Shown here: piece by piece, positions 14,375 to 22,121 of the stretch | Numbering within the stretch: position 1 is the first letter of the stretch | Layout: every line of letters begins with the position of its first letter | Assembly: GCA_903846015.1 (NCBI GenBank) | Contig: CAIMZS010000650.1 | Coordinates: 1 to 32,808, forward strand | Length of the DNA: 32,808 bases | Direction of reading: 5' to 3' | Source of the DNA: an uncultured Anaerolineae bacterium | GTDB taxonomy: Bacteria; Chloroflexota; Anaerolineae; Anaerolineales; Villigracilaceae | The notes under the pieces: generated by a model | The model's database searches: none | Told to the model about the DNA's origin: nothing | What the model saw: the letters and a program-made list of their open reading frames with translations, nothing else | Translations under genes and position numbers: made by a program

Positions 14375-16093
14375 TTATCCTGGTATTCTCAGCCAACGGG
14401 TCTGATACGGGTCGAGAAATAATACTGCCTGGATATTAATAGATTGACCGGTAAATAGATCAACCAGCGAAGAATTCCCAAATAAATCCACAAAATTCCT
14501 GGACAATGTTTGCTGATTTTGGCTTATGTTTTGCAGGCAGAGGATACGCTCATCTGCCCGGGTTGAAGCACGCAAAATGGCAAAAACCTCACGACCAAAA
14601 TCGAAGATTTTTTGAGTGCCATACGGATCAAAGGCTGGTGAACTGGCACGCGCGCGCAGAAGTGAGGCTATGCGAGTGAAAACTTTGTGGCGTAGACTGG
14701 TTGGATCGGCCATGTTGCTTTCCAGCTCGATACGAGTGAGTTTTTGTCGATTGATTGTACGATTTGCGGCGGTTTGTAGCACCCCTTCCAACCATCCACG
14801 CGACCCAAAAAGACTATGAAAGTAGATACCCGGCAACCCAACAAGGGAAAGCATAATAGCATGAGCAGCCACAAAGCGTTCAACCTGTAAGTCAACCGGC
14901 TCGCCGCCATTTGGATTGGAAAGGGCATCGAAATAGTTAATATTCAATTCATATGGGCTCAGCGAGCCATCCGAATTTTGCTTTGAAGAGACCAACCCGG
15001 CATGAGAAAGCACCCGTTCCACAATCGCCCCAATAGCTGCCTCCGAGAGAATTCCACGCACCGGATTGAGTCCAATGCCGTCATGTGAAGCCAAAAAATT
15101 AAAGAATGTTACGCGCCCTGTCGATGGCAAGCGCAGGCTGTCTGCCCATTGCATGAGAGCGCTGGCATCCCCGGAATAAAAAGTATGTAAGATGAGCGGC
15201 GGAAGGGCAAAGTTGTACACCAGCTGCGCTTCATTGGCTCCATCTCCAAAATATGAGATGTTATCCACATGCGCTACATTTGTCTCAGTAATCAGTTTAA
15301 CGAATGGCGCAGTTTGATCAAGGATGGAGCGAAACAACTGAATGATCTGATGTACCTGCGGTAAATGAATGCAGGATGTACCAATCTCCTTCCAAAGATA
15401 GGCTATTGCATCCAGGCGAATAAACTCTGCGCCGTGGGAAACATAAAAAAGCAACAGGTCTATGATTTCCAACAATACTTGCGGATCTTTATAGTTCAGA
15501 TCAACCTGATCTGAACTGAAAGTAGTCCACACCCTTTTCTCACCAAAACGGGTAAGCAAGGGCAGGGCGCGAGGACGAACAACCAGAGAAAGGTCTGGCA
15601 TGCCGTTAACCACGATAAAGTTATCACCGTAGACTGGATCATTTTGCAAAAATGCTTGAAACCAGACACTCTGCGCCGAAATATGGTTGATGACCCCATC
15701 GAACATCAGGCGAAAGTTCAAGCGTAGGCGTTCGATGTCCTGCCAGGAACCCAGACGCGGATCCACCAATCGATAGTCGCTTACTGAAAAACCATCATCG
15801 GAAGTGGAAGGATAAAAAGGCAAGATATGGATACAGTTAACCAAGCCTGTGAGTTGCTCCACGCAAAAGCTGGATAGGGAAGCCAGGGGCGCCCTGTCTG
15901 GTTCGGTAACCTGATCAGCATAGGTAATCAACATGACATCCCGTTGACTGAGACGATCAGAGTTTACTTCCAACGAGGTGAATTGGATGGAATAGGCATC
16001 GAGCCGGGCAAGTAAAACATCCAGAATTGTTTCGGCCTTGGCCTTACCGTAAAGCTGATTTAATATACCAATCCATTGGGTGTGACTTTTCAT
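14375..16093 (-). CDS. GH13_18 sugar phosphorylase, likely glucosylglycerate phosphorylase
   Basis: A 572-residue GH13 subfamily 18 enzyme. Catalytic nucleophile Asp228 (FIRLDAIAYLWKE), acid/base Glu270 (ITETNV) and transition-state Asp338 (LASHDGIG) are present. It is longer than sucrose phosphorylases (about 490-505), and from memory its motifs (HILPFYPSTSDDGFSVSDY, RPRALPLLT, KEIGTSCIHL, PYELNINY) match E. coli YcjM and Meiothermus glucosylglycerate phosphorylase. These cut glucosylglycerate with phosphate to glucose-1-phosphate and glycerate, reversibly. Being first in an operon that also encodes GG synthesis strengthens this. It is cytoplasmic with no signal peptide. The -10 box at 16181 probably drives the whole operon. 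Alternative: sucrose or glucosylglycerol phosphorylase. Confidence 0.82.
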   Translation of the reverse strand: MKSHTQWIGILNQLYGKAKAETILDVLLARLDAYSIQFTSLEVNSDRLSQRDVMLITYADQVTEPDRAPLASLSSFCVEQLTGLVNCIHILPFYPSTSDDGFSVSDYRLVDPRLGSWQDIERLRLNFRLMFDGVINHISAQSVWFQAFLQNDPVYGDNFIVVNGMPDLSLVVRPRALPLLTRFGEKRVWTTFSSDQVDLNYKDPQVLLEIIDLLLFYVSHGAEFIRLDAIAYLWKEIGTSCIHLPQVHQIIQLFRSILDQTAPFVKLITETNVAHVDNISYFGDGANEAQLVYNFALPPLILHTFYSGDASALMQWADSLRLPSTGRVTFFNFLASHDGIGLNPVRGILSEAAIGAIVERVLSHAGLVSSKQNSDGSLSPYELNINYFDALSNPNGGEPVDLQVERFVAAHAIMLSLVGLPGIYFHSLFGSRGWLEGVLQTAANRTINRQKLTRIELESNMADPTSLRHKVFTRIASLLRARASSPAFDPYGTQKIFDFGREVFAILRASTRADERILCLQNISQNQQTLSRNFVDLFGNSSLVDLFTGQSINIQAVLFLDPYQTRWLRIPG

Positions 16094-16180
16094 AACGAAA
16101 TTTTCAACCTGCCAATTTCAATGCCCGGGTGATGCGAGAAGTGAGTGCAAGAATTGCCACATTTATTAGTAGATTTCTCC

Positions 16181-16186
16181 ATTATA
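16181..16186 (-). promoter_or_regulatory. -10 box (TATAAT) for the GG operon
   Basis: A perfect TATAAT on the minus strand, about 88 bases before the phosphorylase start. The -35 is poor (TAGCTT at 16 bases). It lies just after the terminator of the amylopullulanase gene, so the operon is probably transcribed on its own. Confidence 0.45.
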
Positions 16187-16240
16187 AGGTAAGAATGCGC
16201 TGAAGCTATCATTCAGATTTGATATCACCCAAAAGTTCGG

Positions 16241-16282
16241 ATATAAAAAACGCTCCGGAGTTTTCCAGAGCGTTTTTTATAT
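16241..16282 (-). terminator. intrinsic terminator after the amylopullulanase gene
   Basis: ATATAAAAAACGCTC pairs with GAGCGTTTTTTATAT. An inner GGA/TCC helix around a GTTT loop is separated by one C-A mismatch. It has long T-runs on both strands and stands 45 bases past the stop codon. Confidence 0.92.
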
Positions 16283-16326
16283 CCGTAATACGTTAATTCA
16301 ACTGGGATGTGCGAAGCTACTTCCTT

Positions 16327-19300
16327 TTAGTTGCCACAGAGCGGCACGTTGCGCCAGTTCAGAACAGTGTCATCTACTGTCATAGTACCTGTAGCCCCAT
16401 AGGTAAGCGTAATGGCACGGTTGCCAAGCTCACCACAGGCAACATCTTTCTCAACAAAGTCCCAACTCTCTAAAGCGTATTTATATTCGATCTGTGTGCT
16501 TTCTTTGCCGGTCAAGCTGATACTCCAATGGGTGGCATCTACACGAGTCAGAACCACACCACCCGGATTCCATGCTGGCAAACCACCATCCAGGCGATCG
16601 AGAGACCCGGCGATATATACACTCTTGCCGGTTCCATCAGTGCTGGCGGGCACCGTTACGGTGAGATTAAGCGTAACGGTGCGCGGTGTGGCAGTTGCAG
16701 TTACTTCAGTTGAGTTGGCAGAACGGTTGAAGGCATTATCCAGAGCGCGGACAACATAATAGTAGCTGCTGCCTTCGGTAACATTAGAATCAACGTAGGT
16801 TGTTCCGGTCAAGCGGGCAATGAGAGAATATGGACCTCCGCTGGCATCGCTGCGAAGCACCTCATAACCATACAGGCTGGCATCAACCGCGTTAGCGTCC
16901 CACGCCAATCCAATTTCGACTGGTGAAGCAACAGTAACATGAAGGTTGGCAGGCACATCCGGAGCCAGACTGTCGCCGCTCGGTGAAACAGTCAGCTTGC
17001 CAGGGTTGGACGGGAGGCTGCTCGCTGAGATGGGACCGTTTTGGTCAGCATACAACCAATCACGGCCACCTGTGGTAGAGTAGCGGTAAATGTAATCAAA
17101 AACACCGGCTGATTCGGGCAGTAAACTTGCAACAAACTCATCGTTATTTCCGTTATTTCCGTTAAAGGTGGCGCTCTCCCATATCCAAGCGGAATTTCCG
17201 GCGGGGTTACTTCCAACTGGACCAAAACCCAGTTGAGCAGCAAGACCAGGTGTAGCGCCAGGCAAATTGGTAACGCCATCAATCCAAACCTTACCATATA
17301 CATTATCGGTGCGGGTGGTTACACTGATGGTGTGGGTGAGCGTGGGTGGCCACTGCAGGTTTGCCCAGCCAATGACAAGATGAGGTTTGCCGACAACTAT
17401 GTTGGAGAAGGCACTTTCATTTCCGGCTGCATCCAGAGCGCTGACCACATAAAAATAGTTCTGTCCATTACGCAAGCCAGTATCAACGAAGGTGGTACCG
17501 GTTTGGAGGCTGTTGTTAACCTTTGCCCAACCACCACCGCTTACTGGGCTATGATACACGTTATATCCGGCTGTATTGGAAGAAGCAGTCCAGCTCAGGC
17601 TGATCTGGGCAGTACCTTCATCAGTGACAACAAGATCCGTGGGAACAGCGGGGGGCTGCAAATCTGTAGCGCCAGATACAAGCAGCCAGGCGCTTTGAGG
17701 TTTAAGGGTGATAGTGACAAAACCACCAGTAACTGTAGTGAAAATAGCGCCAGTATTACCAACACCGTAAATCGACTTAAAAACCACCCCATTTGGCAAA
17801 TAACCGCTCAATGGAATTTTCACAATGCGTGACTTTAAGCCGCTGTTGATGGCCACCAGAGCAGCCTGGCTGGCAGTCTTACGACCATAGACGACGGTAT
17901 CAGTGCTGTTATCGGCCAAAAGCACTCGCAGATCACCGCTGGTCAGGGCTGCATTCTGTTTCCGCAGCGCGGCAAGAGTCTGATAATGTTTAAAAAGATT
18001 AGTATCGGGTTTACCACCCTGATCAGCCCAAGGGTATGTGCGGCGATCGTCGGGATCATCCGCCCCGGTCATACCAACTTCATCGCCATAATAAATGGTG
18101 GGGGCGCCGGGCAAGGTAAACTGGATAAGCGAGGCCAGCCGTTGACGGTTTTTACCGTCAGCCAGGTTAGCAGCGTTGTTTTCTTTGGCAGCGGTTGTAG
18201 CACTGCCAGGGGTGAGCGTCCAAAGAATTCGCTCAGTATCATGACTATCAACCAGGTTCATCAAAGAATAGAATGCTGCACCTGGGTAATCTTCTTGAAT
18301 CGAGCCCAGGCGCGATGCAAATTCGGCAGGCGTAATTGGGCGACCGCTATCAGCAAAACCCTTCGAATCAAAGTTGGAGTTTGGAGTCAGCAATCCAATA
18401 ACCGCATCGCGCAGGCGATAGTTCATGGTTGTATCGGCACGGTCACCGCGCAGGAAGCGCAGCAAAGTGCTGTCTTTTTGCCAGAGTTCGCCAATGATCA
18501 GGGCGTTCGGATCGGTCTGCTTGACCGTCTGACGGAAACTGTTCCAATATCCGCTGGGGAAGGAAGAATCGCCCATCACATCCAGGCGCCAACCAGATGC
18601 GCCTTTATTTAACCAGGTTTTGGTAACGCTGTTCTGGCCCAGGATAAAGTAATCTTGAACCTGGGGATTGCTCTTCGTGAGAACCGGGATGCTGTCAAAT
18701 CCGAACCAGCCGTCGTAAGTGGCTGAATTTGCACCTGCGCTGCCCGCACAAGTACCGGTCCCTAGTGCCACATCGTGGAAAGTGAACCAGGAACGGTAAG
18801 GGGATGCCAAACTCTCACATGCACCCACTGTGTAGAAATGGTGGTAACGATCAAAAAAGGCGCTGTCTGATGACATGTGATTGAAAACACCATCCAACAC
18901 GATTCGGACACCTTTTTGATTGGCATGGACGACCAGGATTTTCCAATCCTGCTCGGTACCAAAATAAGGATCAATCTTGTAATAATCCTGGGTATCATAA
19001 CCATGATTCGATCCCGAGTTAAAAATCGGATTGAAATAGATGGTGTTGACGCCCAAAGATTTAAGATAATCGAGCTTCTGATCCACACCCTTCAGATCAC
19101 CGCCCATATAATCTCTGCCAAGGGGTGTTTCCTTAGCTGGATTGAGAGCACTATTAAAACGCCAGGGGCAGGTTATCGATGTGGCGTCTTTATAGTTTTT
19201 ACAATAACCTTCAGGCAATGTACCCCAGGGCAACTTTAGTACAGGCACATCGTAGCGAGAATCGCCAGTCTTGGGATTGTTATTGGTACGTCCGCCGCGG

Positions 19301-20523
19301 AAACGATCAGGGAAAATCTGGTAAATGACGGCATCTTTGGCCCAGGATGGGGCTGTAAAAGATGGGTCATAGACCATAAGCGCAAAGCTATTATCAACAA
19401 CATTGGCACTGGGACTGCCGAGTCCGCCATCCAGAGCAGCGGTATTATCAGCATAATACGCTATATTGGTGCCGTCTGAAATGATGAAACGATACCACAG
19501 GTTACTTGGGCTGGCATTCGGAAGAGTGTAGGCCCAATAATCGCAGCTGCTCTTTTCGAGACCAACCTCGTAACAGGAAACATCACTGGCTGCCAGTGTC
19601 ATGATCTCAATACGCTGAGTGCTGGTATTGGGATCATAAAGGCGTACTTTGACCTTATCAACATCGGTGTGGAAAGTGCGAAAACGCAGCGTAACCGGCG
19701 TTCCCGATGAAACGGCCCCGCCTGGGGTACGGTATAGAAGGTCACGCGAATCATGGCGCAGCCCATCCCACTCAACGTTATTGTCCAACTGCGGACCAGG
19801 TGATTTCACCTTGATATCGAGAATATGAGTGCTGCTGGTATAAGTGAAGGTAACGGTCGAGTCTGCAACGACAACATCGAAGGCATAATTATCCCCATTC
19901 AGTGCGCCACCTTTACCGTAGTTTACGTCCCAACTTTCATTGGTAGCCACCTTGCCTTCATAGCTGCCGGGTGGGATCGATGTTGTCACCAGGCTGTAAA
20001 TACCATCGCCATTCGTATCCTGAAGCCAGGAACGCAGACAGTCTGTCTGCCAGTCACCTGAACAACCAAGCTCACTCTGGAAACTGCCTGGAATCGTGGC
20101 AATCGGCGCTTCGACATTGGTAGTAACCCAGTGCGTGATATCGCTGTAATAGAATTTGACAGTGGTGTCAACCGACAGACTGAGAGGAATGTTGTCGCTA
20201 CCAGTATGCAATCCATAGCTTACGCCAAAGCTATCATTGATGGCTGCTTTGTAATTGTAATTTCCGGCTGGGATGAGCCAACTTCCCTGCCAGACATCAT
20301 CGACAGCATCGTATGTGAGATGCGTTGTGGCGCAGGCAGGATCCCAATCACCCACGCAGCCCATTTCGGTTTGAAGATCGCCAGCAATAGTGACACTGGT
20401 TGTTACTTCTGCTGAAGCGGGCCGGGCAAAAGCAGTTGCCTGGGTCGATTGCAGCATGCTCAGCAGCAATGCCAAAACGATGATGAAATTCGGAAAGAAA
20501 CTTTGTCTCTTCAGGGTCTTCAT
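16327..20523 (-). CDS. secreted amylopullulanase-type GH13 enzyme
   Basis: A 1398-residue extracellular starch enzyme. After a signal peptide (1-34) come two X25-type starch-binding modules (about 42-135 and 142-240; both open with a (L/F)Q(T/S)E(M/L)GC(V/S)GDW pattern). A beta-sandwich N-domain follows (245-390), then the GH13 barrel (395-860) with nucleophile Asp648 (GWRLDVMGD), acid/base Glu679 (IIGELW) and Asp762 (DSHDTE). A C-domain (to about 950), Fn3 (957-1045), a beta module (1048-1180), Fn3 (1188-1280) and a CBM20-like starch-binding domain (about 1290-1390) complete it. The layout matches amylopullulanases cutting alpha-1,4 and alpha-1,6 bonds in starch and pullulan. No wall anchor is seen. 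AAGGAG supports the start. It is monocistronic between a near-perfect promoter and a terminator. Exact product specificity is not deducible. Confidence 0.92.
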   Translation of the reverse strand: MKTLKRQSFFPNFIIVLALLLSMLQSTQATAFARPASAEVTTSVTIAGDLQTEMGCVGDWDPACATTHLTYDAVDDVWQGSWLIPAGNYNYKAAINDSFGVSYGLHTGSDNIPLSLSVDTTVKFYYSDITHWVTTNVEAPIATIPGSFQSELGCSGDWQTDCLRSWLQDTNGDGIYSLVTTSIPPGSYEGKVATNESWDVNYGKGGALNGDNYAFDVVVADSTVTFTYTSSTHILDIKVKSPGPQLDNNVEWDGLRHDSRDLLYRTPGGAVSSGTPVTLRFRTFHTDVDKVKVRLYDPNTSTQRIEIMTLAASDVSCYEVGLEKSSCDYWAYTLPNASPSNLWYRFIISDGTNIAYYADNTAALDGGLGSPSANVVDNSFALMVYDPSFTAPSWAKDAVIYQIFPDRFRGGRTNNNPKTGDSRYDVPVLKLPWGTLPEGYCKNYKDATSITCPWRFNSALNPAKETPLGRDYMGGDLKGVDQKLDYLKSLGVNTIYFNPIFNSGSNHGYDTQDYYKIDPYFGTEQDWKILVVHANQKGVRIVLDGVFNHMSSDSAFFDRYHHFYTVGACESLASPYRSWFTFHDVALGTGTCAGSAGANSATYDGWFGFDSIPVLTKSNPQVQDYFILGQNSVTKTWLNKGASGWRLDVMGDSSFPSGYWNSFRQTVKQTDPNALIIGELWQKDSTLLRFLRGDRADTTMNYRLRDAVIGLLTPNSNFDSKGFADSGRPITPAEFASRLGSIQEDYPGAAFYSLMNLVDSHDTERILWTLTPGSATTAAKENNAANLADGKNRQRLASLIQFTLPGAPTIYYGDEVGMTGADDPDDRRTYPWADQGGKPDTNLFKHYQTLAALRKQNAALTSGDLRVLLADNSTDTVVYGRKTASQAALVAINSGLKSRIVKIPLSGYLPNGVVFKSIYGVGNTGAIFTTVTGGFVTITLKPQSAWLLVSGATDLQPPAVPTDLVVTDEGTAQISLSWTASSNTAGYNVYHSPVSGGGWAKVNNSLQTGTTFVDTGLRNGQNYFYVVSALDAAGNESAFSNIVVGKPHLVIGWANLQWPPTLTHTISVTTRTDNVYGKVWIDGVTNLPGATPGLAAQLGFGPVGSNPAGNSAWIWESATFNGNNGNNDEFVASLLPESAGVFDYIYRYSTTGGRDWLYADQNGPISASSLPSNPGKLTVSPSGDSLAPDVPANLHVTVASPVEIGLAWDANAVDASLYGYEVLRSDASGGPYSLIARLTGTTYVDSNVTEGSSYYYVVRALDNAFNRSANSTEVTATATPRTVTLNLTVTVPASTDGTGKSVYIAGSLDRLDGGLPAWNPGGVVLTRVDATHWSISLTGKESTQIEYKYALESWDFVEKDVACGELGNRAITLTYGATGTMTVDDTVLNWRNVPLCGN

Positions 20524-20656
20524 TACGAGGGCTCCTTAATGGAAAAGCGGGGGACAAATTAGAATAAGGATAAAACGGTATGCGAGACAAAGGCTGACTA
20601 CATATGCGCAACATGCCCACAAAGGTACGACTACAACTCTCGCTTACACTATTGGC

Positions 20657-20685
20657 ATAATATCAAAAATTACATCCCTTGTCAA
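20657..20685 (-). promoter_or_regulatory. sigma-70-type promoter of the amylopullulanase gene
   Basis: On the minus strand, TTGACA (20685-20680), a 17-base spacer, then TATTAT (20662-20657). One mismatch from consensus overall. The transcript would start near 20650, giving a leader of about 125 bases. This is the strongest promoter in the window by sequence. Confidence 0.8.
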
Positions 20686-20699
20686 ATTTTATCAGTAAT

Positions 20700-21203
20700 T
20701 CTCAGCTAAATTAGAGTGTATATGTTCGATTTCAAATAACACAAAAAAAATGCTGTCCAAATAAAGAGTTATAGCGAAATCATGACTTTTTTCCCGCATG
20801 GGTAGGGGAAAGTGGTCGGTCAATTCTCATAATAAGAATTACTGAAATTTTATTTATTGAGCTCAACAATTCCAAATCTAAAATTAGAATCTTAGGAACA
20901 AGCTCTTTCAGTCAGTGGAAAGTAGTTCCCCCCATTTATGCGGTATTGCGTTTTTTCATCATCCATTTGTGTTCTTCAAATGGGGGATGTGGCCACAGGC
21001 CAGAGGGGGTCGCCCTTATTCGTGATCAAATTTCCCTGGACATCCCAGAAGAGCACAGCGGACACACACGTTGTCTAGGCAAATGTTTTTTTTCGCAGCA
21101 GCCTTCAACTTGCTTTTCCAAATTCTTTCGGGAAGCGGACGAGCGCCAGCGCGCCGGAAAAAGCAAAAATCTTCAGGTTTTATCCGCGTCCCGTGCTGGA
21201 CAA
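20700..21203. other. gene-free stretch with inverted repeats
   Basis: I find no convincing gene, tRNA or mobile element here. The left part is AT-rich, while about 20980-21190 is GC-richer and could hold a structured RNA, but no known family was recognised. CCCCCATTT (20929-20937) mirrors AAATGGGGG (20978-20986), and CATCCATTTG (20959-20968) can instead pair with CAAATGG...GATG (20977-20989). Two mutually exclusive hairpins are therefore possible. Short open frames here lack ribosome sites and family resemblance. Confidence 0.4.
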
Positions 21204-21232
21204 TTGACGATGCCTTTTGGGTATATTGTAAA
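21204..21232 (+). promoter_or_regulatory. candidate promoter for the NimA-like gene
   Basis: TTGACG (21204-21209), 17-base spacer, TGTAAA (21227-21232). It would give a leader of about 305 bases before the ATG at 21546. The leader contains GCGGATAA/TTATCCGC (21345-21352 and 21402-21409) and GAGCTT/AAGCTC at about 21239. Confidence 0.45.
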
Positions 21233-21545
21233 ATAGCACGAGCTTAAAGCTCACACGCTGCTCTGGGCAGTAACATTGTCGATCCATCCAGAATAATGGG
21301 GATACTCTTTTCCCACAAATCCGATGAGATCCAAAATAATAACAGCGGATAATTTTTGTAAAAAACAAATCGCAAATATACAGGTAAAATCAGCAGGGGA
21401 TTTATCCGCAAACCTTCAGCGATCCCGGCAGCGCGGAAAAGAAACTGTTCGTCTTTCATCGGCTGAATACATAAAATCAGGTATATCCACGAATTTAGAA
21501 AGAATGCACGGTTGCGTAACAAATTCCAATTGTCAGGAGAATTCA

Positions 21546-22121
21546 ATGCCAAGAGATTACCAAAAGGTTGGCCCGGCAGAATACCAACGCCGGGTGGAGT
21601 TAAAAAGAGATGATGAGTGGGTGCGTGAATTTCTACGGCACGGACAAATCGCACATGTAGCCCATTCATCAAACGATCAGCCGTTTATCACCCCCACAAA
21701 TTTTTGGTTTGATGAAATCAATAACCAGATTATTTTCCACTCAAACATAGCGGGAAGAGTGCGCTCAAACCTGGAGCATGCCCCCAGAGTCTGCCTGGAG
21801 GTAAGCGAATATGGACGTCTGCTGCCAGCAAATACCGCCCTGGAATTTAGCATACAATTCCGCTCAGTGATGGTATTTGGCTCAGTAAGCATTCTGGTGG
21901 AGGCCGTCGATAGACGGCGAGCACTCTACGGACTGATCAACAAATATTTTCCCAACATGACGGCTGGGAAAGAATACCGCCCAATAACAGATAAAGAAAT
22001 AGCCAGCACGAGTGTTTACGCGCTGGCTATTGAGTCATGGAGTGGAAAGGAGAACTGGGTTGAAATGGCCGATCAGCTTCCAGACTGGCCTCCGCTTCCT
22101 GACGAGTTCTTTTCTCACTGA
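21546..22121 (+). CDS. NimA-like pyridoxamine-5'-phosphate-oxidase-family flavoprotein
   Basis: A 191-residue PPOX-fold protein of the NimA (nitroimidazole resistance-like) group. From memory, conserved blocks are [64 protein letters not shown] and ESWSGKENW. Such proteins bind FMN or a similar cofactor as dimers; physiological substrates are mostly unknown. The frame is open further upstream, but CAGGAG seven bases before the ATG at 21546 and the family start choose this codon. Its stop overlaps the convergent tal-pgi stop by 7 bases, with no terminator between them. It is alone on its strand. I do not claim antibiotic resistance. Confidence 0.85.
   Translation: MPRDYQKVGPAEYQRRVELKRDDEWVREFLRHGQIAHVAHSSNDQPFITPTNFWFDEINNQIIFHSNIAGRVRSNLEHAPRVCLEVSEYGRLLPANTALEFSIQFRSVMVFGSVSILVEAVDRRRALYGLINKYFPNMTAGKEYRPITDKEIASTSVYALAIESWSGKENWVEMADQLPDWPPLPDEFFSH

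Noticed and set aside
14375-16093. Sucrose phosphorylase annotation for the GH13_18 enzyme
   Set aside because: It is about 70 residues longer than sucrose phosphorylases and its motifs fit YcjM-type glucosylglycerate phosphorylases better; operon context also favours that. Not fully excluded.
20590-20625. A LacI-type operator half-site (TTGCGCA) in the amylopullulanase leader
   Set aside because: Symmetry is incomplete and no LacI-family regulator gene lies in the window.
20946-21236. A 96-codon frame in the large gap, with Cys and His residues
   Set aside because: No ribosome site, no recognisable family, and it runs through hairpin-forming sequence and a predicted promoter.
21324-21545. 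Upstream 74-codon extension of the NimA-like protein
   Set aside because: The extension has no family similarity, while AGGAG precedes the internal ATG at 21546, which matches the family start.
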